The notes under the pieces are model-generated. The model was not told the DNA's origin, did not search any database, and saw only the letters and a list, made by a program, of their open reading frames with translations. A stretch of 64,000 nt of DNA from Acidobacteriota bacterium (GTDB taxonomy: Bacteria; Acidobacteriota; Terriglobia; Terriglobales; Acidobacteriaceae), in the NCBI GenBank assembly GCA_021800255.1, contig JAJYZC010000005.1, forward strand, positions 1 through 64,000, read 5' to 3'. Positions 25,115 through 32,736 of the stretch are shown here, piece after piece (positions within the stretch are counted from its first letter, which is position 1; every line of letters begins with the position of its first letter). A program made the position numbers and the translations under genes.

Positions 25115-26217
25115 TTTAACTTTTGCATCCGCTCGAACGCACCCCCCAGCCGCGCCTGCAAACTTGCTCCTTCCGCCGCGCTTTCTACCCGGGCATCCTC
25201 GATCTGGCCCAAAAAACCCACCAGTTCGTTGGGCAGCGGCGCCTCCAACTCCAAGCGTTGGCCGGTGGCGGGGTGAGCGAACTGGAGCCGCGCGGCGTGA
25301 AGAAAATTCCGTTCCAGCCTGATTTTTGCCGGCTCAGTCTTACGCCGCGCAGCCCTGGATGGCGTGGCTTGCATGGCTATGCAGTCCGTCAGTTGGGCCG
25401 CGCCCCCGTACAGCGTATCCCCTACCACCGGATGGCCGATTGACGCCATGTGCACGCGGATCTGGTGTGTGCGCCCGGTCTCGATGCGCACCTCGACCAG
25501 CGTAAATTTGCCGAACCGCGACGCAATGCGCCGCACCACCGTGTAATGTGAGACGGCCATGCGCGCGTTTGCGTTAGGCCGCGTAGTCATGCGTCTCCGC
25601 CGCACGCGGTCGCGGCTGACGGCGGCGTTGATGGTCCCTCGATCGCGTTTCACCGCGCCTTCCACCAGCGCAAGGTAGGTCTTCTGGATTTGCCGGTTGG
25701 CAAACATCTTGCTCAGCGCCGCATGAGCGCGGTCGTTCTTGGCCACTACGATCAACCCGCTGGTGTCTTTGTCCAGCCGGTGCACGATCCCCGGCCGCAG
25801 CTCCCCGCCCGCCGAGGAAAGATTCTGAAAACGATAGAGCAGGGCGTTCACCAGCGTTCCCCGGCTGCGCGCATCCTCGGTCCGGCCCGAGCCGGCGTGC
25901 ACCATCATTCCCGCCGGCTTATTTATCACCGCCAAATCATGGTCCTCATACACAATCTCCAGCGGGATGGCTTCCGGCATGGCCTTCAATGGCGTTGGGC
26001 TCAGAGGGAGCCCCGGCTCGCCGGTCACCATGAGGCGCTCGCCGCCGCGCAACCGCATTGAGGCTTTGGCTCGCTCGCCATCGGCCAGGATGCCACCTTG
26101 CTCGATCAGCAATTGCACACGCGCGCGGCTCACCCCGCCGAGCTGTTCGGTCAGAAACCGGTCCAGCCGCTGCCCTCGCGCCTCTGGCGGCACATCGATC
26201 GTGCGTCTCTCATCCAT
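25111..26217 (-). CDS. rluD: RluA/RluD-family 23S rRNA pseudouridine synthase
   Basis: The product has 368 residues from the ATG at 26217 (DERRTIDVPPEARGQRLDRF); the 28 extra residues of the track ORF overlap lgt and look non-coding. An S4-like RNA-binding domain (RLDRFLTEQLGGVSRARVQL) comes first. The catalytic domain has the RLD motif in IVHRLDKDTSGLIVVAKND, whose Asp is the nucleophile, and RTHQIRVHMASIGHPVVGD. RluD modifies helix 69 of 23S rRNA. An insertion of about 25 residues (ATPSRAARRKTEPAKIRL) before the last strands makes it longer than the E. coli enzyme. It overlaps the upstream lgt-like gene by eight bases and the downstream VWA gene by four. Confidence 0.92.
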   Translation of the reverse strand: MDERRTIDVPPEARGQRLDRFLTEQLGGVSRARVQLLIEQGGILADGERAKASMRLRGGERLMVTGEPGLPLSPTPLKAMPEAIPLEIVYEDHDLAVINKPAGMMVHAGSGRTEDARSRGTLVNALLYRFQNLSSAGGELRPGIVHRLDKDTSGLIVVAKNDRAHAALSKMFANRQIQKTYLALVEGAVKRDRGTINAAVSRDRVRRRRMTTRPNANARMAVSHYTVVRRIASRFGKFTLVEVRIETGRTHQIRVHMASIGHPVVGDTLYGGAAQLTDCIAMQATPSRAARRKTEPAKIRLERNFLHAARLQFAHPATGQRLELEAPLPNELVGFLGQIEDARVESAAEGASLQARLGGAFERMQKLK

Positions 26218-27022
26218 GTCTGGGCTCGCCGCTGTCCTGCGCGGCTCCTTTATGCTTGCGCAGGATGAGCGCCCCGGCAAGCACCAACATGACGGCAGCA
26301 ACCTGCGGCCCGTCCAGGGCTCCGCCCAGCAGTGCGCCCCGGCCCACCGGGTTGCGCCACAACTCGGTTACGTAGACCGTTGTGCCGATGCCCATCAAGC
26401 ACGCGCCAGCCACGTCTCCCTCTCTGGGCCGCGCCCACAGCCATGCCAGCAAGCCGAAGGCCAGCGCCAAAAAGCCCAGCGCCGCGTAGCCCTGAACCGG
26501 ATGCAAGGGAATGCCCAGTGGCGTACCGCTCCAGCGCATGGCCAGCGGATTGGTGTAAGTTACCGCCCACTTGACACCGCGTCCGGCCTCCGTTCCGTAG
26601 TCCGATCCGGCTAGCAGCGCGCCCGCCTGCGCAAAGGCCAATCCCAGCGCCGCCGGTGCGGCCAGAGCATCGGCCACGGGCCACAGCGGCAGCTTCTGCC
26701 AGCGCCCATACCACGCTGCGCATCCCACGCCTGCCAGGGCTCCAGCCGCGTCCAGCAGCAGATGATGCCCCACGGCCGGTCCCAGCATCCAAGAGGAACG
26801 GGCGCGCTGCTCGCTCCAGTCCGCGGCCACCAGCAGCAGCCGGTCGCTGACCAGCGCCGCAAACAGCCCCACCACGCACAGGTTCCACACCTGGCCCGCG
26901 TTTACGCCCGCCCAACGCGCGCTGAGCTGGGTTAGGAACAACCCCAGCAGCACGCCCAAGGCGACCATCGCCCCATAGGCGGGGATCAGAATACTTCCGA
27001 TGTGAAAGAGAACAGGATGCAC
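26210..27022 (-). CDS. lgt: Prolipoprotein diacylglyceryl transferase (Lgt) homologue, divergent
   Basis: The product has 270 residues, six or seven hydrophobic helices and the Lgt layout. It has FHIGSILIPAYGAMVALGVL at the start, LHPVQGYAALGFL (the conserved H-P-x-Q-x-Y) and a C-terminal TELWRNPVGRG. Lgt moves diacylglycerol from phosphatidylglycerol to the lipobox Cys of prolipoproteins. The signature normally reading GR.GNF.NGE/C, with an essential Arg, is replaced by FAQAGALLAGSDYG, so that Arg is Gln here. This may be a secondary paralogue with changed activity, and a canonical lgt may exist outside the window. It heads a coupled lgt-rluD-VWA cluster. Confidence 0.75.
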   Translation of the reverse strand: MHPVLFHIGSILIPAYGAMVALGVLLGLFLTQLSARWAGVNAGQVWNLCVVGLFAALVSDRLLLVAADWSEQRARSSWMLGPAVGHHLLLDAAGALAGVGCAAWYGRWQKLPLWPVADALAAPAALGLAFAQAGALLAGSDYGTEAGRGVKWAVTYTNPLAMRWSGTPLGIPLHPVQGYAALGFLALAFGLLAWLWARPREGDVAGACLMGIGTTVYVTELWRNPVGRGALLGGALDGPQVAAVMLVLAGALILRKHKGAAQDSGEPRHG

Positions 27023-27101
27023 TCAGAACAGGATAAGGGAAGAGGCATTGCCGATGGACTCAATCTGTGCGCGGGTCACTGGCCTGCCTATGTAGTGCGC
27101 T

Positions 27102-27284
27102 CTAGCTGGGGCGTGCGGCAGCGGGCTGCGAAGGCTGCGCGGGAGACACAGGTTGCGGCTGAGGCGCCTTGGCGGGAACAGCGGCGCCGGGGGGCATGGG
27201 AATATCGATTTTCAGGCGCGGCATAATTTGGCTGTCATTTGCCCTTGCCCTTACGCTCGAATCGGCCTTTCTTTGTTCTGCCAT
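27102..27284 (-). CDS. Proline-rich mini-protein, partner of the 2TM protein
   Basis: The product has 60 residues. It begins two bases after the stop of the preceding gene and is preceded by AGGAGG five bases before the ATG, the strongest ribosome binding site in this neighbourhood, which argues that it is real. The first half is hydrophilic and basic (EQRKADSSVRARANDSQIMP), the middle reads RLKIDIPMPPG, and the last third is almost entirely Pro, Ala and Gln (VPAKAPQPQPVSPAQPSQPA). It has no signal or membrane helix. Function is unknown, but the tight coupling suggests it works with the two-helix membrane protein. Confidence 0.6.
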   Translation of the reverse strand: MAEQRKADSSVRARANDSQIMPRLKIDIPMPPGAAVPAKAPQPQPVSPAQPSQPAAARPS

Positions 27285-27285
27285 T

Positions 27286-27825
27286 TTAGCCTCCTGACGT
27301 TGAGTTTACACCATAATACGTGCTCTTGAAGTAGGTTTCTGCAATCTGCTTGGCTTGAACGAGAAGTCTGTGATGCTCTGCCAGTCCATCGGGGAAATTG
27401 TGTTGCAAGGCATCAAGCTGGAGTTTTCTGAGCCGGTGCAGCCGATTCATGATTTCCTCGTCCGAGTACCGGCCGGAGAAGATATTCTCCCACTCCAACT
27501 GCACGTCATTGAAAAGATTGTCGAGAGTCATGGAGTGTGCGCTGGCGGCTTTGTGCTTCTTGACGAACGGAAAAACGTCCTTGAGAGCATCGGCAAGTTG
27601 AGAGGCGGCAATGATCGCGCCCCAGACAAAAGCGTACTCCCTCCATACCACCCAGGCGGCGATCCCGGTGCTGGACGCAATTGCCTTGAGCGCGCCAAGC
27701 CAGGTGACCCACCTGCCCTGAGAGTCTCGGTAAAGGCGGACATAGGAGGCATCCGCCTTGAGATTGACCATCTCATTCCAATACAACCGCTGCTGGCGAT
27801 GTGGATCCTGGATCTGTTCGCTCAT
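27286..27825 (-). CDS. Two-transmembrane-helix protein of unknown function
   Basis: The product has 179 residues. A charged N-terminal helix (QQRLYWNEMVNLKADASYVR) is followed by two adjacent hydrophobic helices (WLGALKAIASSTGIAAWVVW and FVWGAIIAASQLADALKDVF). A long cytoplasmic helical region follows (TLDNLFNDVQLEWENIFSGR, and HRLRKLQLDALQHNF). The layout recalls SLATT-type 2TM proteins, which are associated with nucleotide-signalling and defence systems, but I cannot show membership. It forms a two-gene unit with the downstream mini-protein. There is no neighbouring nucleotidyltransferase or sensor gene. The gene lies between lgt and the 6S RNA locus, a place where accessory genes could have inserted. 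Confidence 0.72.
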   Translation of the reverse strand: MSEQIQDPHRQQRLYWNEMVNLKADASYVRLYRDSQGRWVTWLGALKAIASSTGIAAWVVWREYAFVWGAIIAASQLADALKDVFPFVKKHKAASAHSMTLDNLFNDVQLEWENIFSGRYSDEEIMNRLHRLRKLQLDALQHNFPDGLAEHHRLLVQAKQIAETYFKSTYYGVNSTSGG

Positions 27826-27898
27826 TTGCGGATCCCTTCCTCACGGACTATGTTGGGGAAGATTCCGGCACGATCCAGTGTACTTCACAAGGGATAGG

Positions 27899-28092
27899 TA
27901 GAACCCGGCCCACGGGGCCGTGAGCAATGCGCTGGTGAACCCGTCCTAAGACGGTGGAGCTCTCCGCGGTTCCTTAGGCATTCCGGACTGGCGGACACGG
28001 CACACAGAACCGATTGTCGAGTTGAGCCCCTGTTCGTTGAATGTAGGTTCAACCAGCGTTGACTACCCACCTGCTTTGCAGGCCGGTTTCTA
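27899..28092 (-). ncRNA. ssrS: 6S RNA (SsrS) candidate
   Basis: On the minus strand the ends TAGAAACCGGCC and GGCCGGGTTCTA form a 12-bp closing stem with one mismatch, enclosing 194 bases, the usual 6S length. An internal hairpin CCTAAG...CTTAGG with GGAG/CTCC inside it is present. The locus follows zapA on the same strand, the classic place of ssrS. A promoter with predicted start at about 28091 matches the 5' end of the stem. 6S RNA mimics an open promoter and sequesters sigma70 polymerase. No protein frame fits the stretch. Without a covariance search this remains a structural and positional call. Confidence 0.55.
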
Positions 28093-28098
28093 ATGCGG

Positions 28099-28128
28099 AT
28101 AGTATCGGCGCTCGCCTGTAAAATGCAA
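28099..28128 (-). promoter_or_regulatory. Promoter for the 6S RNA candidate
   Basis: On the minus strand TTGCAT (28128-28123), an 18-base spacer and TACTAT (28104-28099) place the start seven to eight bases downstream, at the first base of the predicted closing stem. Confidence 0.5.
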
Positions 28129-28207
28129 GTCTTGCGCATCGAGGCTGGGGTGTGCTAGGGTTTTGCGCCGCTGCGTTTGGGAATCATCTTCCCAAAACGG
28201 CCAGGTC

Positions 28208-28534
28208 TTACGATTCCGTCTTGCTTTTGTCTTCCAGCACCTCGTCCAGCAGCACCCGCAGGCTGGCCGCGCGCGCGTGGCCCTGTTGCGGATCAGCAGA
28301 GCCGGCCTGCGAAAGCTCATCGGCCAGATTCAAGGCCGCCAGCACGGCCACCCGCAGTGAATCCACGGTCCGTCCCTGCGCCGCCACCGCGCGCATCTTA
28401 GCGTCTACACGCGCCGCAAGTTCGCGAATGTGCTCCGCATCTTGCCCGGAAAGGTGATAGACCTGATCGTAGATCTCAACTGTAATGTATTCGTGTGCGT
28501 TGCCGGCAAGTTCTCCAGTCATATCCAGCCTCAT
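28208..28534 (-). CDS. zapA: Cell division protein ZapA
   Basis: The product has 108 residues. The N-terminal half gives the ZapA globular domain (YITVEIYDQVYHLSGQDAEH, then IRELAARVDAKM), and the C-terminal half is a long helix (RVAVLAALNLADELSQ) that makes the antiparallel tetramer. ZapA bundles FtsZ filaments at the division site. The ATG overlaps the stop of the upstream coiled-coil gene as ATGA, so both are made together. The 6S RNA candidate follows. Confidence 0.85.
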   Translation of the reverse strand: MRLDMTGELAGNAHEYITVEIYDQVYHLSGQDAEHIRELAARVDAKMRAVAAQGRTVDSLRVAVLAALNLADELSQAGSADPQQGHARAASLRVLLDEVLEDKSKTES

Positions 28535-28869
28535 AATTCGAGCGCGTCGAATTGCGCGAGGAGTCTCTCCACGCGCTTCCTCACCTGGTCGCGCTCACTC
28601 TTGAGATCGCTCAAATCCTTTTGCATCTGCTCCACCAGCAGCGTCTTCTCGCGCAGTTGCGCCTCGGCCTGCGTGGCCTTCGCTTCGGCCGCAGCGCGCG
28701 CCTGCCGCTCTTGTTTCACCAAATCCACGGCGCGCAGAATCCGCTCCTCCAGCGCCGCGAAATCGTCTGCACTCACCGTCAGGGCCGCTGGCTCTGCGGA
28801 CGGCGGCTCCGGTTCCACTTCATGGCCTGCATTCATAGCCTCTTGGCGCTCCTCAAATAACTGCGACAT
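28531..28869 (-). CDS. Coiled-coil protein, ZapB-like
   Basis: The product has 112 residues. An acidic, Pro-rich N-terminus of about 35 residues precedes an uninterrupted heptad-rich helix from FAALEERILRAVDLVKQERQ to RKRVERLLAQFDALEL. Length, coiled coil and translational coupling to zapA all fit the small FtsZ-ring partner encoded next to zapA in many bacteria (ZapB-like). Sequence alone cannot separate it from other short coiled coils. It lies 66 bases after pheT and is probably co-transcribed with it. Confidence 0.65.
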   Translation of the reverse strand: MSQLFEERQEAMNAGHEVEPEPPSAEPAALTVSADDFAALEERILRAVDLVKQERQARAAAEAKATQAEAQLREKTLLVEQMQKDLSDLKSERDQVRKRVERLLAQFDALEL

Positions 28870-28935
28870 TGCATTCCCCTCCCGCCCAGCGTTGCTTGCG
28901 TGCCAGTATAGCGCCGATCATGCCGGCCCTCCCGC

Positions 28936-31116
28936 CTACGTGCGCAAGCGCGCGCCTACGTTGCCAACAGTCTCCACAATCCGGCGCTGAAAATCGGCAA
29001 GCTCTTCCTCGCGCAGGGTCCGGTCCGCCGCCTGAAACGTCGTCCGCAGCAGCAGTGCGTACTCGCCCGCGCCCAGCCGCGCCTCACGAAAGACCTCCCG
29101 CACCTGCCACTCCACCAGCTCGGGAATCTGCAATTCCGCCATGGCGGCATCGATCGTCTCCCACGCGATACCCTCGCCGAGCACCAGCGAAAAATCGCGC
29201 CGCACCGGCTGGAAACGCGAAATCTCCCGCGCCGCGGGGGAGCGCAGGGGCAGCTTATACAGCCGGTCCAGATACAATTCGCCCACCAGCACGCGCTCCT
29301 TCAGCTTGGCCGCCGCGGCGACCTTGCGCTCCGCGGCCAGGCGCGGGTGCACCTCGCCGAACCAACCCACCGTTACGCCCTCGGCTACCACGCGCGCGGC
29401 GCGGTAGGGGTGCAGCCACTCCGGCGTCAAGCCGGCCTCGGCCGGAAAGCGGTCAAAGTACACGCTCCGGGCCTCGAAGCGCGATAGCGCCTGCTCCACC
29501 GCGCCCTTCAGATCGTAGAAGTCGATCGCCCGCCTCTCGTGCAGCGCGCTCTCGTCGGGAAAACTGCCCACGGCGCCAAATGCCAGCACCGGCCGCTCGT
29601 CCACCTTCTCTGCCGTGCCGCTGAACACCGTCCCCAGCTCGAACAGCCGCACATCATTTACGTCGCGGTTCAAATTGCCCGCGATCATAGTCAGCATTCC
29701 CGGCACCAGCGACGGCCGCAGCACACCGGCTTCCTCGCTGAGCGGATTGCCCAGCGCAACCACCTGACCGGGCTGCGCCGCCGTCCACGCGCCCTCCGCC
29801 GCGGAACAGAAGGTGCTCGAAATCGCCTCGTGGAATCCGGCCCCGCGCAGGACGCTGCGCACCGCGGCCTCCTTTTCTGCCCATGGCAGCGCCTTCACTC
29901 CTTCGCCAAACGCCGGCAGCGTGTTGGCGAAGCGGTTGTACCCGTAGACACGCGCGATCTCTTCGATCAGATCGATCTCCCGCTCCAGGTCGAGCCTCCA
30001 GCTCGGCAGCGTCACCTGCCACGACACCGGCCCTAAAGTCTGCTCCGCCGCAGGCGCCGCATGGGGCTGACTTGCTGACGCGCCAACTCGCTGGCTGGCT
30101 AACTTGCATCCCAGCGCCGTCAGCACGCTTTCGGCTGCCGCCGCAGTGATCCCAACCGGATTTTCTGTTGCGCCCAGAATGCGGTGGACCTCGCTGAGCG
30201 CAAGAGCAACGGGCCTGCGCCGCGCGGTGCGTTCTTCGAAGGCCGCCACGCGCGCGTCCACCAGCTCACCCTCGATCCATCCGCCGCTGGCGAGCAGAAT
30301 CGCGCTCACCAGCGCCGACGCCACGGGCGCGGCGTTGAAGTCCGCGCCGCGCTCGAATCTGTGGCTTGCGTCGGTGTGCAATCCGTGCCGCCGCGCCGTT
30401 TGCCGCACCGCCATAGGCTCGAACCACGCCGCCTCAATGAGCACGTTCTTCGTTTCGGCCGTGATCATCGTGTCCCAGCCGCCCATCACCCCGGCCAGCG
30501 CCAGCGCCTTCTTGTGATCGGCCACGACCAGGTCCTCGGCGTCGAGCACGCGCTCCACGCCGTCCAGCGTCTTCAGCCGCTCGCCCTTGCGCGCACGCCG
30601 CACCACGATCCCGCCTTCGATCTTGTCTAAATCAAAAGCGTGCGCCGGCTGGCCCATCGCCAGCCAGGCAAAGTTCGTCGCGTCCACGGCGTTCGAGATC
30701 ATCTTCTGTTCGAGCAGGCCGAAGTACGTTGCAACCTCTGCTCCCGCGAACCAGTCGCGCGACTCGCCGATGGTTACATCTCTCAGCACCCGCGCCGTAA
30801 ACCGTCCGCACGCATCCTCAGCCTCAATGCGCACCGAAAAAGGCGGCGCCGCCGGCTGGGCTGCAGGGAGGGCGAACTCCAAGGGCTTGAGATCCAAGCC
30901 ATAGATCGCCGCCGCTTCGCGCGCCACGCCGTAGTGGTTCATCGCGTCTACGCGGTTGGTGGTGATGTCCATCTCGTAGAGCGAGCCGTCGCCCTCGCCA
31001 AGCGGATAGATGCCATCGACGGCGATGCCGCGCAGGGTCAGGTCTTCGGCAAGCTGCTTATCTCCGGAGGCCAATCCCGGCAGGTAGGCGCGAAGCCATT
31101 GGGTGAGTATCTTCAT
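28936..31116 (-). CDS. pheT: Phenylalanyl-tRNA synthetase beta subunit, short form
   Basis: The product has 726 residues. B1 (KILTQWLRAYLPGL), B3/B4 (DATNFAWLAMGQPAHAFDLD), B5, the catalytic-like core (LIEEIARVYGYNRF, FEAISSTFCS-type segment) and the C-terminal anticodon-binding fold (FQPVRRDFSLVLGEGI) are all present. It forms an alpha2-beta2 tetramer with PheS and charges tRNA-Phe. The usual OB-fold tRNA-binding domain after about residue 40 is missing: AVDGIYPLGEGDGSLYEMDI joins directly to TTNRVDAMNH. A linker insertion (KLASQRVGASASQPHA) is encoded by repeat-like DNA. A four-helix-bundle gene separates it from pheS. Confidence 0.93.
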   Translation of the reverse strand: MKILTQWLRAYLPGLASGDKQLAEDLTLRGIAVDGIYPLGEGDGSLYEMDITTNRVDAMNHYGVAREAAAIYGLDLKPLEFALPAAQPAAPPFSVRIEAEDACGRFTARVLRDVTIGESRDWFAGAEVATYFGLLEQKMISNAVDATNFAWLAMGQPAHAFDLDKIEGGIVVRRARKGERLKTLDGVERVLDAEDLVVADHKKALALAGVMGGWDTMITAETKNVLIEAAWFEPMAVRQTARRHGLHTDASHRFERGADFNAAPVASALVSAILLASGGWIEGELVDARVAAFEERTARRRPVALALSEVHRILGATENPVGITAAAAESVLTALGCKLASQRVGASASQPHAAPAAEQTLGPVSWQVTLPSWRLDLEREIDLIEEIARVYGYNRFANTLPAFGEGVKALPWAEKEAAVRSVLRGAGFHEAISSTFCSAAEGAWTAAQPGQVVALGNPLSEEAGVLRPSLVPGMLTMIAGNLNRDVNDVRLFELGTVFSGTAEKVDERPVLAFGAVGSFPDESALHERRAIDFYDLKGAVEQALSRFEARSVYFDRFPAEAGLTPEWLHPYRAARVVAEGVTVGWFGEVHPRLAAERKVAAAAKLKERVLVGELYLDRLYKLPLRSPAAREISRFQPVRRDFSLVLGEGIAWETIDAAMAELQIPELVEWQVREVFREARLGAGEYALLLRTTFQAADRTLREEELADFQRRIVETVGNVGARLRT
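30066..30107 (-). repeat. GTTAGC-type repeat inside the pheT coding sequence
   Basis: The reverse strand reads GCAAGTTAGCCAGCCAGCG then AGTTGGCGCGTCAGCAAGTCAGC. The same GCAAGTTAGC words flank the four-helix-bundle gene about 1 kb away. Here they are translated in frame as a Ser/Ala/Gln-rich linker of about 14 residues. Confidence 0.6.
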
Positions 31117-31127
31117 AATCCAAATCT

Positions 31128-31178
31128 GCGAGTTAGCGAGTTAGCATCCGCCTGCGGCGGACATAGCAAGTTAGCGGA
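31128..31178. repeat. Left GTTAGC-type inverted repeat of the S23-like cassette
   Basis: GCGAGTTAGC, then GAGTTAGC, a hairpin ATCCGCCTGCGGCGGA and CATAGCAAGTTAGCGGA. The block is mirrored at 31576-31625. It lies 12-62 bases upstream of the pheT start codon. Confidence 0.7.
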
Positions 31179-31192
31179 TACCATGCCGGCGC

Positions 31193-31555
31193 TCAAGGCT
31201 CCAGGACTCCCAGTAAGCCGTTGATCAATTTCGCCACTTCAGTGCCCAGATCGAGGAGCCGCTGTTCCAATTCTGCTTCCACGAACCTCATGTCACGGGC
31301 GAGTTCAAGCTGCGTTTCCAATTCATAAAGCGATCCGCGCGCGAGACCTAGCGAGTTCCGTAATTGGGCATCCGTCAATCGGCCGTGGCCTTCCGCAATG
31401 TTGCTCGCAATAGAGACGGCGGATCGCCGCAGTTGCATCCGCAACCCGAAGGTTTCCGACTTCGGAAACTCCTCGGTCGCGAGATAGACCTCTCGTGCCA
31501 ACTGCATCGCCTTCTGCCAAGCAACCAGGTCCCGAAAATGCCTAGTTCTTGCCAC
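31193..31555 (-). CDS. Four-helix-bundle protein (S23 / 23S-intervening-sequence family)
   Basis: The product has 120 residues and typical family motifs: FRDLVAWQKAMQLAREVYL at the start, GLRMQLRRSAVSIASNIAEG in the second helix, FRNSL-type RNSLGLARGSLYELETQL, and a fourth amphipathic helix. Members are small pentameric helical bundles. Some are encoded in 23S rRNA intervening sequences and others accompany diversity-generating retroelements; their cellular role is mostly unknown. Here the gene sits between pheS and pheT in the same orientation and is bracketed by inverted GTTAGC repeats. It therefore looks like an inserted cassette that preserves operon transcription. Confidence 0.88.
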   Translation of the reverse strand: MARTRHFRDLVAWQKAMQLAREVYLATEEFPKSETFGLRMQLRRSAVSIASNIAEGHGRLTDAQLRNSLGLARGSLYELETQLELARDMRFVEAELEQRLLDLGTEVAKLINGLLGVLEP

Positions 31556-31575
31556 GAGAGTACCCCTTCCTCGCC

Positions 31576-31625
31576 TCCGCTAACTTGCTAACTTGCGATG
31601 TGCGCGCAGCGCACGGCTAACTCAC
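31576..31625. repeat. Right GTTAGC-type inverted repeat of the S23-like cassette
   Basis: TCCGCTAACTTGCTAACTTGCGATG then the hairpin GTGCGCGCAGCGCAC and GGCTAACTCAC. Its reverse complement has the same order of words as the block at 31128-31178, so the two flank the four-helix-bundle gene in inverted orientation. It ends right at the pheS stop region. Confidence 0.7.
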
Positions 31626-31629
31626 TGTC

Positions 31630-32736
31630 TCATGCAAACTGCCCCAAAAACCGCATGTCTCCCGCATAAAAGCTGCCGATCTCGCTGATCCCGTATTTCA
31701 TCATGGCGATGCGCTCGACGCCCATCCCGAACGCGAACCCTGAGATCTTCCTGGGGTCGTAGGCTGGCTGCTTTTGCGCCGCGAAGGCGAAGACCGCCGG
31801 ATCGACCATGCCGCAGCCCAGCAGTTCGATCCAGCCCGAGTCTTTGCACTTGCGGCAGCCCTTGCCGCCGCAGAAGATGCAACTGATCTGCACGTCGGCG
31901 CTGGGCTCGGTGAAAGGAAAGAACGACGGGAAGAAGCGCGTCTTGACCGCCGGGCCAAACAGAGCCTTCATGGCGTGGTCCAACGTCCCTTTGAGATCGC
32001 TGAAGGTAACGTTGGTGTCCACGCACAGCCCCTCGACCTGATGAAAAATCGGCGAGTGGGTGGCGTCGGCGGCGTCGTTGCGGTGCACCTTGCCGGGAAT
32101 CACGATGCGCACCGGCGGCGGCTGCTGCTCCATGGTCCGCATCTGCACCGGCGAGGTGTGCGTGCGCAGGAGCAGCCGGTCGCGCAGCGGCTTGCGCTCC
32201 TGCGCGGCGATCACCAGCGTGTCCTGGGTGTCGCGCGCGGGATGGCCGGGGGGGAAGTTCATGCTCTCGAAGTTGTAGTAGTCGGTTTCGACCTCCGGGC
32301 CCACGCCCACCGAGTAACCCAGCGCAGCGAACACCGCGACAATCTCATTCATGGTGCGCGTAATCGGGTGCTCGGCGCCCAGCAGCCGCCGCGTGCCGGG
32401 CAGGGTGATGTCGATGGCCTCGGTTTGGAGCGCGGCATCGCTCGGCCCGGCGCCCAACGCCGCGTCCAGCAGGCCCTCCACCACAGCCTTCAGGGCGTTG
32501 AAGCGCACGCCCAGCGCCTTTTTGGCCTCCGCCGGCGCGGCCTTCAGCCAACGCCCCGAAACTTCGTTGAGCCGCCCCTGCTTGCGCCCCAGCCACTCCA
32601 GCCGGAACGCCTCGCGGTCCGCCTCGCCGCCGAGCGCGGCTGCCGCCTCGCGCGCCTGCCGCTCCAGCGCGGCAAACGCCTCGTCCAGCGCGGCCTCATC
32701 AAACGCCGTCAGATTGGGAATCGCCTCATTCCTCAT
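31630..32736 (-). CDS. pheS: Phenylalanyl-tRNA synthetase alpha subunit
   Basis: The product has 368 residues. An N-terminal coiled coil (ALDEAFAALERQAREAAAAL) binds the tRNA. The class II core follows, with motif 2 KVHRNDAADATHSPIFHQVE and motif 3 GFAFGMGVERIAMMKYGISE, and the zinc-ribbon-like CIFCGGKGCRKCKDSGW insertion common in this family. It forms the aminoacylating subunit with PheT, encoded about 500 bases downstream beyond the inserted four-helix-bundle gene. The ATG at 32736 gives the expected start. pheS is the first gene of the run pheS, S23-like, pheT, coiled coil, zapA. Confidence 0.96.
   Translation of the reverse strand: MRNEAIPNLTAFDEAALDEAFAALERQAREAAAALGGEADREAFRLEWLGRKQGRLNEVSGRWLKAAPAEAKKALGVRFNALKAVVEGLLDAALGAGPSDAALQTEAIDITLPGTRRLLGAEHPITRTMNEIVAVFAALGYSVGVGPEVETDYYNFESMNFPPGHPARDTQDTLVIAAQERKPLRDRLLLRTHTSPVQMRTMEQQPPPVRIVIPGKVHRNDAADATHSPIFHQVEGLCVDTNVTFSDLKGTLDHAMKALFGPAVKTRFFPSFFPFTEPSADVQISCIFCGGKGCRKCKDSGWIELLGCGMVDPAVFAFAAQKQPAYDPRKISGFAFGMGVERIAMMKYGISEIGSFYAGDMRFLGQFA

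Noticed and set aside
31128-31625. CRISPR-like reading of the repeated GTTAGC words
   Set aside because: The words are inverted and irregular, with a protein gene between them, not regularly spaced direct repeats.
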